A stretch of 61,409 bases of DNA. Origin: PUPG01 sp031323845 (GTDB taxonomy: Bacteria > Bacteroidota > Bacteroidia > Bacteroidales > UBA7960). The position numbers and the translations under genes are program-made. Numbering within the stretch: position 1 is the first letter of the stretch; every line of letters starts with the position of its first letter. Location of the stretch: contig JAVIYP010000010.1 of assembly GCA_031323845.1 (NCBI GenBank), positions 1 to 61,409 of the forward strand, read 5' to 3'. Positions 26,823-36,814 of this stretch are shown one piece after another. Below the pieces are notes generated by a model. The model ran no database searches, was not told the DNA's origin, and saw nothing but the letters and a program-made list of their open reading frames with translations.

Positions 26823-27689
26823 ATGATCGTTTTCCCCAACGCCCGCATCACACTGGGCCTGCATGTTACCTCCAGGCGTTCCGACGGCTATCATAACATT
26901 GAGAGCCTGATGCTTCCTGTAGCCTTACATGATGCGCTTGAAGTTATTGAGGCACCGGATGGCTGCATGCGTTTTACCACCAGCGGACTTACCATTCCTG
27001 ACAACGGAAGGCCGAACCTGTGCGAACAAGCCTGGTATCTGCTTGACGCAATAACAGGCAGCTGCCAAAAAAAAACGGATGGCAGTACCATCAGGCCTGT
27101 ACATATCCATCTTTACAAAGGCATACCTGCCGGGGCCGGTCTTGCCGGAGGCAGCGCCGACGCAGCCTTTATGCTCAGCCTTATCAGCACCATCTTCGAG
27201 CTGGATATGTCGCCCGAAGACCTGCTGAATGCAGCGGCAAGACTTGGAAGCGACTGCCCCTTCTTTATTCAGAACAAACCTATGATGGCTACCGGGCGTG
27301 GAGACAGGCTGCAACCCATGCCGCTGCCCTGGATAAAAAACTATTACGTCATCATTGCCGTGCCACCCATTCATATAAATACCGCAGAAGCCTATGCGGC
27401 AATCACCCCGGCAAACAAGCGTGCACCCCTGCAGGACCTGCTGCAGGCACCTGTGGCACAATGGCAAAGCAACGTGCGGAACGATTTTGAGAATATCATG
27501 CTGAAGAAATACACGGAACTTGCCGGGCTAAAAAACGCATTCCTCGACACAGGTGCAATCTACGCATCCTTAAGCGGAAGCGGATCAGCCATTTACGGCT
27601 TGTTTGAAACCCCGGAAACCTTTGAGGCTTTAAAGAAACGTTTCCCGGAATACCTCGTCTGCCAGGCAGATCCCATTATTACAGACTGA
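26823..27689 (+). CDS. ispE: 4-diphosphocytidyl-2-C-methyl-D-erythritol kinase
   Basis: IspE phosphorylates CDP-ME in the non-mevalonate (MEP) isoprenoid pathway. The GHMP-kinase ATP-binding loop PAGAGLAGGSADAAF lies at about 102-116, the N-terminal NARITLGLHVTSRRSDGYH matches the substrate-binding segment, and SLSGSGSAIYGLF near 250-262 is the third GHMP motif. Length is 288. The usual N-terminal NAKINLGL reads NARITLGL here. It starts 15 bp after rluB. Confidence 0.95.
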   Translation: MIVFPNARITLGLHVTSRRSDGYHNIESLMLPVALHDALEVIEAPDGCMRFTTSGLTIPDNGRPNLCEQAWYLLDAITGSCQKKTDGSTIRPVHIHLYKGIPAGAGLAGGSADAAFMLSLISTIFELDMSPEDLLNAAARLGSDCPFFIQNKPMMATGRGDRLQPMPLPWIKNYYVIIAVPPIHINTAEAYAAITPANKRAPLQDLLQAPVAQWQSNVRNDFENIMLKKYTELAGLKNAFLDTGAIYASLSGSGSAIYGLFETPETFEALKKRFPEYLVCQADPIITD

Positions 27690-27796
27690 CTCCTACCTGT
27701 TTAATAGAAATCATTATTTTTGTCACCACATTTTGCTCTTTTTTATTATCGGGCAAAACGAAACACGGCATTTTTTATTCACCTAAAACGCTAACC

Positions 27797-29827
27797 ATGC
27801 ACAAACAGACGCTTCTCCTGGTTGTTTTCATGCTGTCAATGCTTCAGTCAACAGCTGCGGATCACATGACCACGCATAACCTTTTCGACCTCAAAACTGT
27901 TGTTGAGGTGGCACCTTCACCTGATCAAAACTACATAGCCTTCACGCTGAACGTTCCTCGCCCGTTTACTCATGATGCCGGTGTCGATTACCGGGAACTG
28001 TATCTGTACGATGTACAAAGGGATGAGATCATTCCCTTTATGACGGGTAATCGCCGTATTTTTAACATCGGATGGTCGCCCAATGGCGATGCCGTAACCT
28101 TCAGAGCCAATCTTGACGAGAACCCTTTCATCCAGGTTTACTCCCTGAGTTTACGGGGTGGCGAAGCGCGCGCTGTTACACAGCATACCTCCAGTGTGCT
28201 GAGTTATGCTTTTATCGATGAAGAAACCCTTGCCATTGTGGCCACATCACCTCAGGATCCCCTGCGTGAGGAGTTACGCCGTAAAGGATACCGGATTGAA
28301 GTGTATGAAGAAGAATGGGTACACCGTAATATCTACACCTATAATGTTGCCACTCATGAAACACGGCAGCTTACCGAAGACATGACGGTTTTTGAATTCG
28401 TGCTCAGCAACAACGGCCGTTATGCTGCAGCAGCCATTGCCCCGCGTAATCTTGTCGACGACAGTTATATGTTCAAACGCATCCATATAGTAGATCTGCA
28501 AAGCGGCCATACGGAACTTATCATGGAAAATCCCGGCAAGCTGGGGAATATGGCTTTCAGTCCGGACGACAGCAAGCTGGCCTTCCGTGCGGCCAGTAAA
28601 ATGGAAGATTCGGTGGTCGGCAGTTTGTTCGTTATTGATTTGGAAACCGACAAGAACAAAGCTTTTGAGGACCTGCGCAATTATGTGGAAGGCATGGAGC
28701 TTTCCGTTATTGATTTTGCCTGGAAAGACAACCAAACCTTACTTTATGCTGCCGAAGAAGGTGTAGACATTGTGCTCAGCCTGCAGCCTCTTGACGAAGA
28801 GGACAGGAGTATTATAATTGAGCCTGAGACCATTGTATTCCGGGGCTTTCATTACGACAGCGGGCGGGTGACGCTTGCAGCCCACACCCATGAGCATCCG
28901 GCCGAGCTTTTCACCTTTGACATGGAGGATCACCTCCTTACCCGCCATACCGACCACAACACCTGGTTAAGCGACATAAGGCTTGCCAAACAACGCAAAG
29001 TCACCTATTATGCCCGTGATGACCAGGATATTGAAGGCGTATTGGTGTATCCTCTCGACTATGTTGAGGGGAACAGATATCCGCTGATCGTTTACATTCA
29101 TGGCGGGCCTGAAGCAGCAGTGCAAAACGGATGGGTGACGGCGTACAGCATCTGGGGACAGATTGCCGCCGCCCGCGGATATTTTGTGTTTATGCCCAAC
29201 TACCGGGCCAGTTCGGGCCGGGGTGTTGACTTTACCATGGCGGGATACGGCGATCTTGTTGGCGTAGAATACGATGACGTTATTGACGGCATAGATCACC
29301 TGATCAACATAGGTTATGTGGACATTGACAGGGTTGGTATCGGCGGCGGCTCTTATGGCGGTTATTTCTCTGCCTGGTCGGCAACGCGCCATACCGACAG
29401 GTTTGCTGCATCCGTTATGTTTGTAGGCATCTCCAACCAGATCTCCAAAAGAAACACCACCGACATCCCCTGGGAAGACTATATGGTGCATTGGGGCTAC
29501 TGGACCCATGAAAACTGGGAGGACGTATACAGCCGCAGCCCGGTAAAATATGCACGCCAAAGCCTTACTCCCACCCTCATTTTGCACGGCGATGCAGACC
29601 CCAGGGTTCACCCGTCGCAAAGCCTGGAGATGTACAGGGCGCTGAAACTGCATGGCAGGGCGCCGGTCCGGCTGATCTGGTATCAGAACGAAGGACACGG
29701 AAATGCACGCAACGTGCACCGCCTCGACTATATCGTTCGTACCATGGAATGGTTTGATTACTACCTGAGGTTAGACAAACCCCGCGACCAGATGCCCGAT
29801 AAATATCCGGATATTTTATTTGAATAA
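27797..29827 (+). CDS. Secreted S9 family serine peptidase (prolyl oligopeptidase/acylaminoacyl-peptidase type)
   Basis: The 676-residue protein has a signal peptide (about 1-21), a WD40-like beta-propeller (about 30-400) and an alpha/beta-hydrolase domain (about 420-655). The nucleophile is Ser519 in GGGSYGGY, His634 lies in NEGHGN, and the acid is Asp599 or Asp601 in HGDADPRVH. Such enzymes cut small peptides in the periplasm. Upstream, TATTTTTG at 27715-27722 fits a -7 element. The AbgT transporter gene follows after 109 bp, hinting at a peptide-scavenging pair. Confidence 0.9.
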   Translation: MHKQTLLLVVFMLSMLQSTAADHMTTHNLFDLKTVVEVAPSPDQNYIAFTLNVPRPFTHDAGVDYRELYLYDVQRDEIIPFMTGNRRIFNIGWSPNGDAVTFRANLDENPFIQVYSLSLRGGEARAVTQHTSSVLSYAFIDEETLAIVATSPQDPLREELRRKGYRIEVYEEEWVHRNIYTYNVATHETRQLTEDMTVFEFVLSNNGRYAAAAIAPRNLVDDSYMFKRIHIVDLQSGHTELIMENPGKLGNMAFSPDDSKLAFRAASKMEDSVVGSLFVIDLETDKNKAFEDLRNYVEGMELSVIDFAWKDNQTLLYAAEEGVDIVLSLQPLDEEDRSIIIEPETIVFRGFHYDSGRVTLAAHTHEHPAELFTFDMEDHLLTRHTDHNTWLSDIRLAKQRKVTYYARDDQDIEGVLVYPLDYVEGNRYPLIVYIHGGPEAAVQNGWVTAYSIWGQIAAARGYFVFMPNYRASSGRGVDFTMAGYGDLVGVEYDDVIDGIDHLINIGYVDIDRVGIGGGSYGGYFSAWSATRHTDRFAASVMFVGISNQISKRNTTDIPWEDYMVHWGYWTHENWEDVYSRSPVKYARQSLTPTLILHGDADPRVHPSQSLEMYRALKLHGRAPVRLIWYQNEGHGNARNVHRLDYIVRTMEWFDYYLRLDKPRDQMPDKYPDILFE

Positions 29828-29936
29828 ACAGAGGTTTGCACAGCATACGAACAGCCATCAGTTACAGGGGCTTCCGCAGGGGGTTATCAGCTGTGTCAAC
29901 GTTTTAACCAAATGACTCAACATCTAAATTTTTCCT

Positions 29937-31478
29937 ATGAATCTTGAGCGATTGAAGAATAAATCCGGTGGCGTTTTTGCCAAAACACTTGATTTTATTG
30001 AAACTGTAGGCAACCGCCTGCCGCATCCTGCAACTATTTTTGCCATGCTTGCGGGTATTGTGATCCTGATCTCCACCATCAGTTACTGGCTGGGTGTGTC
30101 AGCTGCACACCCTGTGGACGGCACGGTGGTCACGGTAAAAAACCTGCTCAGCGCTGATGGCATTCGCTGGATGTACACCAACATACTGCACAACTTTTTG
30201 CGCTTTCCTCCTTTAGGTTATGTGTTGGTGGTTATGATCGGGATAGGTTTGGCGGAGGGCACCGGATTGTTTTCCACCATGATACGTGCCCTGGTGCTTG
30301 GTGCGCCTCCAAAGCTGATCACCGGTGCCATTGTGCTTGCCGGTATCATCTCCGGGCTGGCCGTTGAAGCAGGCTATGTAATCCTTATTCCTCTGGGGGC
30401 CATGCTCTTTCATGGAATCGGCCGCCACCCGATGGCCGGACTGGCGGCAGCTTTTTGCGGGGTAAGCGGCGGCTTTGGTGCCAACTTCTTTATAGGCTCC
30501 ATCGATCCCATACTGGCAGGCATCTCCACATCGGCAGCACAGCTGATCATTCCGGATATGGTGGTCAATCCCGCCGTTAATTATTATTTCATGATCGCCT
30601 CAAGCTTTGTGGTACTGTTTGTTGGCGTATGGGTCACAGAAAAAATTGTTGAACCCCGGCTGGGTGTTTATAAAGGCAATGCCGAACGCTTCGCTATTGA
30701 ACAACTAAAGCCTGAAGAGAAAAAAGGATTGCTTTGGGCAGCCATCTCTGCAGTAGCATTCCTGGCAGTTCTCGCCATTACGGTGATACCTCAGAACGGT
30801 TTGCTGCGCAACCCCGAAACCGGTTCCGTGCTGCACTCCCCTTTCTTCGACGGCATCATCATCGGAATATTGCTATTCTTCTTTATCCCGGCACTCGTTT
30901 ATGGCAGCATTGTGGGCACCATACGCAACGACAAAGATATGATGAAGCACATCATCAAGTCAATGAGCAGCATGGGAAGCTATATCGTACTCGTATTTTT
31001 CGCTGCTCAGTTTGTCTATTTTTTCAACGAGTCGAACCTCGGGCTGATCATTGCCATCAAGGGTGCTGCCGGACTGCGCGACATTGGATTCACTGGGCCG
31101 GTGCTTATTGCCTCCTTTGTGCTGCTTGCAGCCTTCATCAACCTTTTTATGGGAAGCGCATCGGCAAAATGGGCCATCATTGCCCCGGTGTTTATCCCTA
31201 TGCTCATGCTGCTCGACAATGCCTACCACCCGGGCATTACCCAGGCCGCATTCCGTATAGGCGACAGCCTGACAAACCTGGTAACGCCCATGATGAGCTA
31301 CTTTGCACTCATCGTAACATTCGCTCAAAAATATGATGAGAGGTACGGAATAGGAACCATTATCTCCACGATGCTTCCGTATACGCTAATCCTGGGAATC
31401 GCCTGGATAGCCACCCTGATGTTATGGGTATGGCTCGGCATACCGCTCGGTCCTGACGGACCCATATACATCAACTAA
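29937..31478 (+). CDS. AbgT family transporter (p-aminobenzoyl-glutamate/sulfonamide type)
   Basis: The 513-residue protein has about eleven to thirteen membrane segments and AbgT-family stretches: VGNRLPHPATIFAMLAG near the N-terminus, GLAVEAGYVILIPLGAMLF, and near the C-terminus MGSASAKWAIIAPVFIPM and SLTNLVTPMMSYFALIV. Characterised members import p-aminobenzoyl-glutamate (AbgT) or export p-aminobenzoate and sulfonamides (MtrF, YdaH). Direction and substrate here are unknown; the adjacent S9 peptidase suggests peptide-like substrates. Confidence 0.9.
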   Translation: MNLERLKNKSGGVFAKTLDFIETVGNRLPHPATIFAMLAGIVILISTISYWLGVSAAHPVDGTVVTVKNLLSADGIRWMYTNILHNFLRFPPLGYVLVVMIGIGLAEGTGLFSTMIRALVLGAPPKLITGAIVLAGIISGLAVEAGYVILIPLGAMLFHGIGRHPMAGLAAAFCGVSGGFGANFFIGSIDPILAGISTSAAQLIIPDMVVNPAVNYYFMIASSFVVLFVGVWVTEKIVEPRLGVYKGNAERFAIEQLKPEEKKGLLWAAISAVAFLAVLAITVIPQNGLLRNPETGSVLHSPFFDGIIIGILLFFFIPALVYGSIVGTIRNDKDMMKHIIKSMSSMGSYIVLVFFAAQFVYFFNESNLGLIIAIKGAAGLRDIGFTGPVLIASFVLLAAFINLFMGSASAKWAIIAPVFIPMLMLLDNAYHPGITQAAFRIGDSLTNLVTPMMSYFALIVTFAQKYDERYGIGTIISTMLPYTLILGIAWIATLMLWVWLGIPLGPDGPIYIN

Positions 31479-31570
31479 GAACGAAACCGGCTTCCGCCGG
31501 ACTGCTTACGCTGAGGCTGAAATAATTTTTTGCAGCCCTCTGATCGCTTTCGCAAGTCCAAAACTTTTAT

Positions 31571-31578
31571 TATCTTTG
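31571..31578 (+). promoter_or_regulatory. Promoter -7 element of the M-box/mgtE transcript
   Basis: TATCTTTG is a perfect TAnnTTTG, about 33 bp ahead of the riboswitch aptamer. TTTCG at 31548-31552, 18 bp upstream, may serve as the -33 element. Confidence 0.6.
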
Positions 31579-31610
31579 CAGGTAATAAATAACGTTGTTT
31601 ATTTTAATGG

Positions 31611-31772
31611 TTTGCCTGTTAGGTGAGGCTACTGGATGAACACAGGCTACTGCCCAAAAATGTCTACAGACGCCAATGGGTAGAACAGGCTTTGTCGGAT
31701 TAAGGCATGGCTTAAGGTAGCTTCCCCCTCCCGGGGATAAGTCATCCAAAGCTAAAACTCAACAAGGGGCAA
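31611..31772 (+). ncRNA. M-box (ykoK) magnesium riboswitch
   Basis: The leader of mgtE carries the M-box core: GTTAGGTGAGGCTACTG, GAACACAGGCTACTGCCCAA, GACGCCAATGGG and GGATTAAGGCATGGCTTAAGG in the canonical order and spacing. TTTGCCTGTT at 31611-31620 can pair with AACAAGGGGCAA at 31761-31772 to close P1. M-box RNAs fold on Mg2+ binding and switch off expression of Mg2+ importers. A 10-bp hairpin (31780-31805) and a terminator (31823-31854) follow, so control is probably by transcription attenuation. Confidence 0.93.
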
Positions 31773-31822
31773 CTGATAAGGGGTACACACCACATGTGTA
31801 TCCCCTGTATCCTGATAAAGCC

Positions 31823-31854
31823 CCCTTCCATTACTTTCACCGGAAGGGTTTTTT
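31823..31854 (+). terminator. Riboswitch-controlled intrinsic terminator
   Basis: CCCTTCC (31823-31829), a 12-nt loop, GGAAGGG (31842-31848) and six T form a rho-independent terminator between the M-box and mgtE. AAGGGG at 31778-31783 and at 31764-31769 is complementary to the CCCCTT of the terminator stem and could form an antiterminator when P1 is open, that is, at low Mg2+. Confidence 0.8.
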
Positions 31855-31924
31855 AATGGCTTTAGTCCCCGTTGTTGTTTCTTAAAAAAGGCATAACCCC
31901 AAAATTCAAGGAAAGGAGGATGCT

Positions 31925-33310
31925 ATGGTTACTCTCGACACCGACAAAAAGAGCATGATCATCGAAGGTCTGGTGATGGCACGCGAATGGGAAGCCCTGG
32001 TTACCATACTCAAGAAAAAGCCCGTCATTGAAGTCGTGGAGATCATCCGGGAGCTTCCGACAGAAGACCTGGATGAAGTCCTCTCTTATTTCACACCTGA
32101 AGAGCAGGGCTACATCGTCGAGGATTTTGACATGGAGGCACAGATGGGCCTGTTTGAACGTTTGGGACCCAAGGGCTTTGCCAGAATCTTTGTTCAGATG
32201 GCTTCCGACACCCGGGCCGACTTTTACCAGGAACTTGACAGGGAAGACCAGTTGCGTCTGCTTCCCTATCTCGATAAAAAAACTCGCGAAAACGTGGTCA
32301 GGCTGAGTGCCTATGAACCTGAAACTGCCGGTGGTATTATGAGCACCGACTTTGCCACCATAATCGGCGACATGACAGTGGCACAGGCCATACAGAAAGT
32401 AAGAAGCGATGCCCCCTCCCGAAAGATGATCTATTATGTATATGTGGTTGATGAAGACATGAAGCTTCACGGGTTTACCACCCTGAAAGACCTGATCATG
32501 GCCGAACCCGACACTTCTATCTGGGAGATTGTTTACAAGGACTTCGTGTATGCTGAGGTGGATGAGGACAGGGAAAGCGTGGCCGTGAAAATTGAAAAAT
32601 ATGACCTGGTGGCTATCCCGGTAATCAATAAATACGGCCAGCTGGCCGGAATCGTACTGCACGACGATGCCATGGAGGTTATACAGGCCGAACAGACCGA
32701 GGATATGGAGAAGTTCATGGGTATTGTACCCGACGTGGATGGCCTGAATTATACGGAAACAACAGTGTGGGGACATTTCCGCAAGCGCATTGGCTGGGTG
32801 GCATCCCTGGCCATCATCGGACTCATCTCCGGTATGATCATTCATAAATACGAAGAGGCCATGTCGGCACTTATCATACTTGCCCTCTATATGCCGATGG
32901 TGGCCGACTCCGGCGGTAACGTAGGCTCACAGGCAGCCACAGTGGTAATCCGTGCCATAGCCCTCGGAGAGATCACCGTTAAAAACTGGTTTTCAATCCT
33001 GTTTAAAGAAGCCCGCATTGCAATATTGCTATCCGTCGTTTTGGGTCTTATCGCTTTCGGAAAAATACTATTTCTTTCCTGGGAAACAGATGTGCCTGCG
33101 CAATTCAACCTCTTGTTTATCGCCCTGGGGATCTCCCTGGCTCTCAGTTTGCAGGTGATTTCCGCCACCATGATAGGAGCTGCCCTGCCACTGCTGGTCA
33201 AACGCCTGGGAGGTGACCCCGCAGTAGCCGCAAGCCCTGCCATTACCACCATTGTGGATATTACCGGTCTCCTTATCTATTTCGGAATTGCTATGCTAAT
33301 GTTTTTCTGA
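31925..33310 (+). CDS. mgtE: Magnesium transporter MgtE
   Basis: MgtE is a Mg2+-gated magnesium channel. The 461-residue protein has a helical MgtE N-domain (about 10-125), two CBS domains (about 135-255), the plug helix and five membrane helices (about 290-461) with ADSGGNVGSQAATVVIRA, the conserved pore segment. The start is preceded by AAAGGAGG at 31913-31920, a Shine-Dalgarno sequence stronger than is usual in this phylum. Expression should be under the M-box riboswitch in its leader. Confidence 0.96.
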   Translation: MVTLDTDKKSMIIEGLVMAREWEALVTILKKKPVIEVVEIIRELPTEDLDEVLSYFTPEEQGYIVEDFDMEAQMGLFERLGPKGFARIFVQMASDTRADFYQELDREDQLRLLPYLDKKTRENVVRLSAYEPETAGGIMSTDFATIIGDMTVAQAIQKVRSDAPSRKMIYYVYVVDEDMKLHGFTTLKDLIMAEPDTSIWEIVYKDFVYAEVDEDRESVAVKIEKYDLVAIPVINKYGQLAGIVLHDDAMEVIQAEQTEDMEKFMGIVPDVDGLNYTETTVWGHFRKRIGWVASLAIIGLISGMIIHKYEEAMSALIILALYMPMVADSGGNVGSQAATVVIRAIALGEITVKNWFSILFKEARIAILLSVVLGLIAFGKILFLSWETDVPAQFNLLFIALGISLALSLQVISATMIGAALPLLVKRLGGDPAVAASPAITTIVDITGLLIYFGIAMLMFF

Positions 33311-33536
33311 TGAATGCCACACCGGAAACAAAGCGGCACCGCTACACCATCGCAGACTTCAGCACTGTTTGCTGAAGTAAATGAAAAATCGCGGCTGCCC
33401 CGATTCGGAAAGTTATGCGAATCATAAAATCCAACCTGCAGAAGCAAAGATCAGCTTTTGCGAAATTAAGCTGCATTGAAAATTGTGAAATCAGCTAAGG
33501 AAATAATGTTGTAATTTCGCATTCAAAACACATAAT

Positions 33537-35333
33537 ATGGCTGTTGAAGAAAAGATAGCACAGGCGATAAGGCTGGCAATACAAGCTGCTTCGGGCGAGG
33601 AAGTCCCTGAAGAAACGATTGTTCTGCAGAAAACCCGTAAAGATTTTGAAGGCGATGTTACTTTTGTCGTTTTTCCTTTTTTAAAGCTGTTAAAACGTTC
33701 GCCCGAAGAAAGTGCAGGCTTCCTTGGAAAAGAAGTGATCAGCCGGGTCGAGGAGGTGGATTCCTTCAATGTAGTGAAGGGTTTTTTGAACATCAGCCTG
33801 AAAAAATCGTTCTGGCTTGACTTCCTCCTAACACAGTCGGGAAGCCAGGACTATGGCAAAGCCGCAACCATATCCGCTGACAAACCCGTAATTGTTGAAT
33901 ACTCATCGCCCAACACGAACAAGCCACTTCATCTCGGCCATATACGGAACAACCTGCTCGGCAATTCGGTGGCCCGCATCCTGGAGGCTTCCGGGAAACA
34001 GGTCGTCAAGGTGAACCTGGTCAACGACAGGGGGATACATATTTGTAAATCCATGCTGGCCTGGATAAAATACGGTCAGGGTGAAACACCGGAAACCAGC
34101 GGCAAGAAGGGCGATAAGTTAGTAGGCGACTATTACGTCAGGTTTGAGACCGAGCTGCGCAAACAGGTGCAGGAAGTTATGAACAGCCGCGCCATAACCG
34201 AAGAAGAAGCCCGTAATACCGCCCCCTTGATGCTTGAAGCCCGGGACTTATTGCGTAAATGGGAGGAACGTGACCCTGAAGTTATCCGGGTATGGGAAAT
34301 CATGAACACATGGGTGTACCGGGGATTTGACTCCACCTACACCCGTTTGGGTATTGATTTTGACAAAATTTATTACGAATCCGACACTTACCTGCTCGGT
34401 CGCACCATCGTGCTGGAAGGACTCAAGGAGGGAAGACTTATAAAAAAGGCAGATGGGTCGGTTTGGGCGGACCTCAGCGATGACAATCTTGACGAAAAAC
34501 TACTGCTTAGGACCGACGGAACCTCCGTTTATATCACACAGGACATTGGCACCGCACAGTTAAGGCACGATGAATTCAAGCCCGAAAAGATGCTTTATGT
34601 GGTTGGAAATGAGCAGAACTACCATTTTGAGGTATTGAAAAAAGTGCTTAAGAAGCTTGGCAAATCCTGGGCTGACACGATTCATCACCTCAGCTACGGC
34701 ATGGTTGAACTACCCGATGGCAAGATGAAATCCAGGGAGGGGACCGTTGTTGACGCGGACGACCTGATGGACGAAATGGTGGAAACCGCCCGCAGGACGA
34801 CGGAAGAGCTTGGGAAAACAACGGATTTCAGCGAAACTTATAAAGCCGTTCTTTATCACACCATTGCCATGGGTGCCTTAAAATACTTCATTCTTAAGGT
34901 AGACCCCAGGAAGAATATGTTGTTCAATCCTGCGGAATCCATTGACTTCAACGGTAATACAGGTCCGTTTATTCAGTACACGCATGCCCGTATCGCGTCC
35001 ATGATCCGTAAAGCAGGTCCGGAACGTATGGCACAACTGAGAACCGACATTCACAAGCATCAAATTCATCCAAAAGAAATTGCCTTACTTAAACATATAT
35101 ACAATTACCCCGGGATGGTCAGAGAGGCGGCCGGCGAATTGAATCCGGCACTCATTGCAAATTTCACCTATGAGCTCTGTAAAGAGTTTAACCAGTTCTA
35201 TCATGAATTCCCGGTGCTTAATGAGCCTGACAGGCATATCAGTGACTTCCGCCTGCAGTTGTCAGCATTTACCGCCCTGTGCATACGCAATGCCATGGAA
35301 TTGCTGGGCATAAACGTGCCGGAAAGAATGTAA
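33537..35333 (+). CDS. argS: Arginyl-tRNA synthetase
   Basis: The class I synthetase has the HIGH-type motif SSPNTNKPLHLGHIRNN at about 122-138 and a KMSKS-like GKMKSREG near 396-403. The N-terminal Add-1 domain (about 1-105) and C-terminal DALR anticodon-binding domain (about 480-598) are both present. Length 598 is normal. The 226 bp before it hold no gene that I can support. Confidence 0.97.
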   Translation: MAVEEKIAQAIRLAIQAASGEEVPEETIVLQKTRKDFEGDVTFVVFPFLKLLKRSPEESAGFLGKEVISRVEEVDSFNVVKGFLNISLKKSFWLDFLLTQSGSQDYGKAATISADKPVIVEYSSPNTNKPLHLGHIRNNLLGNSVARILEASGKQVVKVNLVNDRGIHICKSMLAWIKYGQGETPETSGKKGDKLVGDYYVRFETELRKQVQEVMNSRAITEEEARNTAPLMLEARDLLRKWEERDPEVIRVWEIMNTWVYRGFDSTYTRLGIDFDKIYYESDTYLLGRTIVLEGLKEGRLIKKADGSVWADLSDDNLDEKLLLRTDGTSVYITQDIGTAQLRHDEFKPEKMLYVVGNEQNYHFEVLKKVLKKLGKSWADTIHHLSYGMVELPDGKMKSREGTVVDADDLMDEMVETARRTTEELGKTTDFSETYKAVLYHTIAMGALKYFILKVDPRKNMLFNPAESIDFNGNTGPFIQYTHARIASMIRKAGPERMAQLRTDIHKHQIHPKEIALLKHIYNYPGMVREAAGELNPALIANFTYELCKEFNQFYHEFPVLNEPDRHISDFRLQLSAFTALCIRNAMELLGINVPERM

Positions 35334-35503
35334 AAGTGTATGCATAAAAACACCAATATAAAGATGCTTCATGAACGAATTTACGATGGCTGCTGTTCAG
35401 GCCTGATGATGTTGTCTGCCTTAAATTGCTGAGTGAATTCATTACAGTCAACACATGCAAAGCCAGCTGCCTGATCAAAAATTAACAAACAAAAAAACAC
35501 AAC

Positions 35504-36529
35504 GTGAATACTGCGACGACCACAACAATCCTTTTATTCCGAATGCCGGTTTCCTTTTCACTGTTATTGATGCTGATGTTATCATGCGGCAGCGGATCTG
35601 ACCGTCAGGAGGCGGGACGCATGCGAACGGCAGCAGATGAACGGCATCAGGTGCCGCGTTTTGATGCCGATTCGGCTTATCATTTTGTTGCCCGCCAGGT
35701 AGCGTTCGGGCCCAGGGTGCCCAACACCGAAGCTCACCGTGAGGCCGGAAGCTGGCTGGCAGAAAAGCTGGGGTTTTATGCCGACACCCTGTATCTGCAG
35801 GAAACCAGGGTAAGGGCGTATGACGGCACGGTGTTGCACATAAAAAACATCGTTGGTGTGTTTCAACCGGAAAACCGGCGTCGTGTGCTGTTATGCGCCC
35901 ATTGGGACAGCCGTCCTTATGCCGATTATGACCCCGATCCGGCGAACCATTATACTCCTATTGACGGGGCGAATGACGGTGCCAGCGGTGTTGGCGTGTT
36001 GCTCGAGATTGCCCGCCAGATCAGCAAGCAGCCAACGGATGTTGGTATAGACATCATTTTTTTTGATGCAGAAGATTACGGGCGCCACAGGTTTTCCAGC
36101 AGGCCTGATGAGGACTCATGGGCACTGGGCTCCCAGCATTGGGCAAGAAGCCCTCACCGGCCCGACTATTTTGCACGCTATGGCATATTGCTCGACATGG
36201 TGGGTGCAACAGACCCCAAATTCAAACGCGAGGGCTATTCGATGCTCTTTGCTCCCAACATAGTAAGAAAGGTATGGGAAATTGCCGGACAGGCCGGTTA
36301 CGGGCACCTGTTTGTTAACCGCGACGGTCGTTTTATCATTGACGATCACTATTACATCAACAGGCTGAGGAATATCCCCACCATCAACATCATACACCAG
36401 GACCACAGCACAGAACACGGTTTTTTTCCGCAATGGCATACGCTCGACGACAACATGGACGTCATCGACCCCTACACGCTGAAAGCAGTGGGTCAAACTG
36501 TGCTTGAGGTGATCTACAGGGAGAGATGA
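35504..36529 (+). CDS. Glutaminyl-peptide cyclotransferase-like lipoprotein (M28 fold, animal-type QC)
   Basis: The 341-residue protein has a lipoprotein signal ending LMLSC (Cys near 28) and an M28-type zinc fold. RQVAFGPRVPNTEAHREAGSWL, AHWDSRPYADYDPDPANHYTPIDGANDGASG (Zn-binding Asp), FFDAEDYG (Glu) and FPQWHTLDDNMD (His) closely follow the Porphyromonas gingivalis glutaminyl cyclase. It should convert N-terminal Gln of exported proteins to pyroglutamate in the periplasm. This modification is widespread after signal-peptide cleavage in Bacteroidota. GTG at 35504 keeps an Arg in the n-region; an ATG at 35543 is an alternative start. Confidence 0.87.
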   Translation: MNTATTTTILLFRMPVSFSLLLMLMLSCGSGSDRQEAGRMRTAADERHQVPRFDADSAYHFVARQVAFGPRVPNTEAHREAGSWLAEKLGFYADTLYLQETRVRAYDGTVLHIKNIVGVFQPENRRRVLLCAHWDSRPYADYDPDPANHYTPIDGANDGASGVGVLLEIARQISKQPTDVGIDIIFFDAEDYGRHRFSSRPDEDSWALGSQHWARSPHRPDYFARYGILLDMVGATDPKFKREGYSMLFAPNIVRKVWEIAGQAGYGHLFVNRDGRFIIDDHYYINRLRNIPTINIIHQDHSTEHGFFPQWHTLDDNMDVIDPYTLKAVGQTVLEVIYRER

Positions 36530-36648
36530 GTCGTGCCTGATTTCGACCATAAAAAAAATGACAAAAAAACGGCAAAACATAATAAGTTTGTTTTTTTTTG
36601 TATTTTAGCAGCTTGAAATACCAGGCTGCTGTATGGTGAAATTTATTG

Positions 36649-36736
36649 GGAGAGGTGGCCGAGTGGTCTAAGGCGCACGCCTGGAAAGCGTGTATCCGTC
36701 ACAAGCGGATCAAGGGTTCGAATCCCTTTCTCTCCG
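36649..36736 (+). tRNA. tRNA-Ser (anticodon GGA)
   Basis: The 88-nt gene folds as a type II tRNA. The acceptor stem is GGAGAGG/TCTCTCC with a closing G-U pair, the D-arm contains GCCGAGTGGTCTAAGGC, the anticodon stem-loop is ACGCCTGGAAAGCGT (anticodon GGA), the long variable arm is ATCCGTCACAAGCGGAT and the T-arm is AGGGTTCGAATCCCT. The long variable arm confirms serine identity. CCA is not encoded. Confidence 0.97.
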
Positions 36737-36814
36737 CTTCTGTTCAAAATCGTTTAATAGTAAGAGCCTAAATTATCAATTTATTACAGTTAATCAAAAA
36801 CCAACAAATCAGTT

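Noticed and set aside
31862..32845. Antisense open frame of 327 codons across mgtE
   Set aside because: It is the shadow of a clear mgtE reading frame, shows no family features and would run through the riboswitch terminator.
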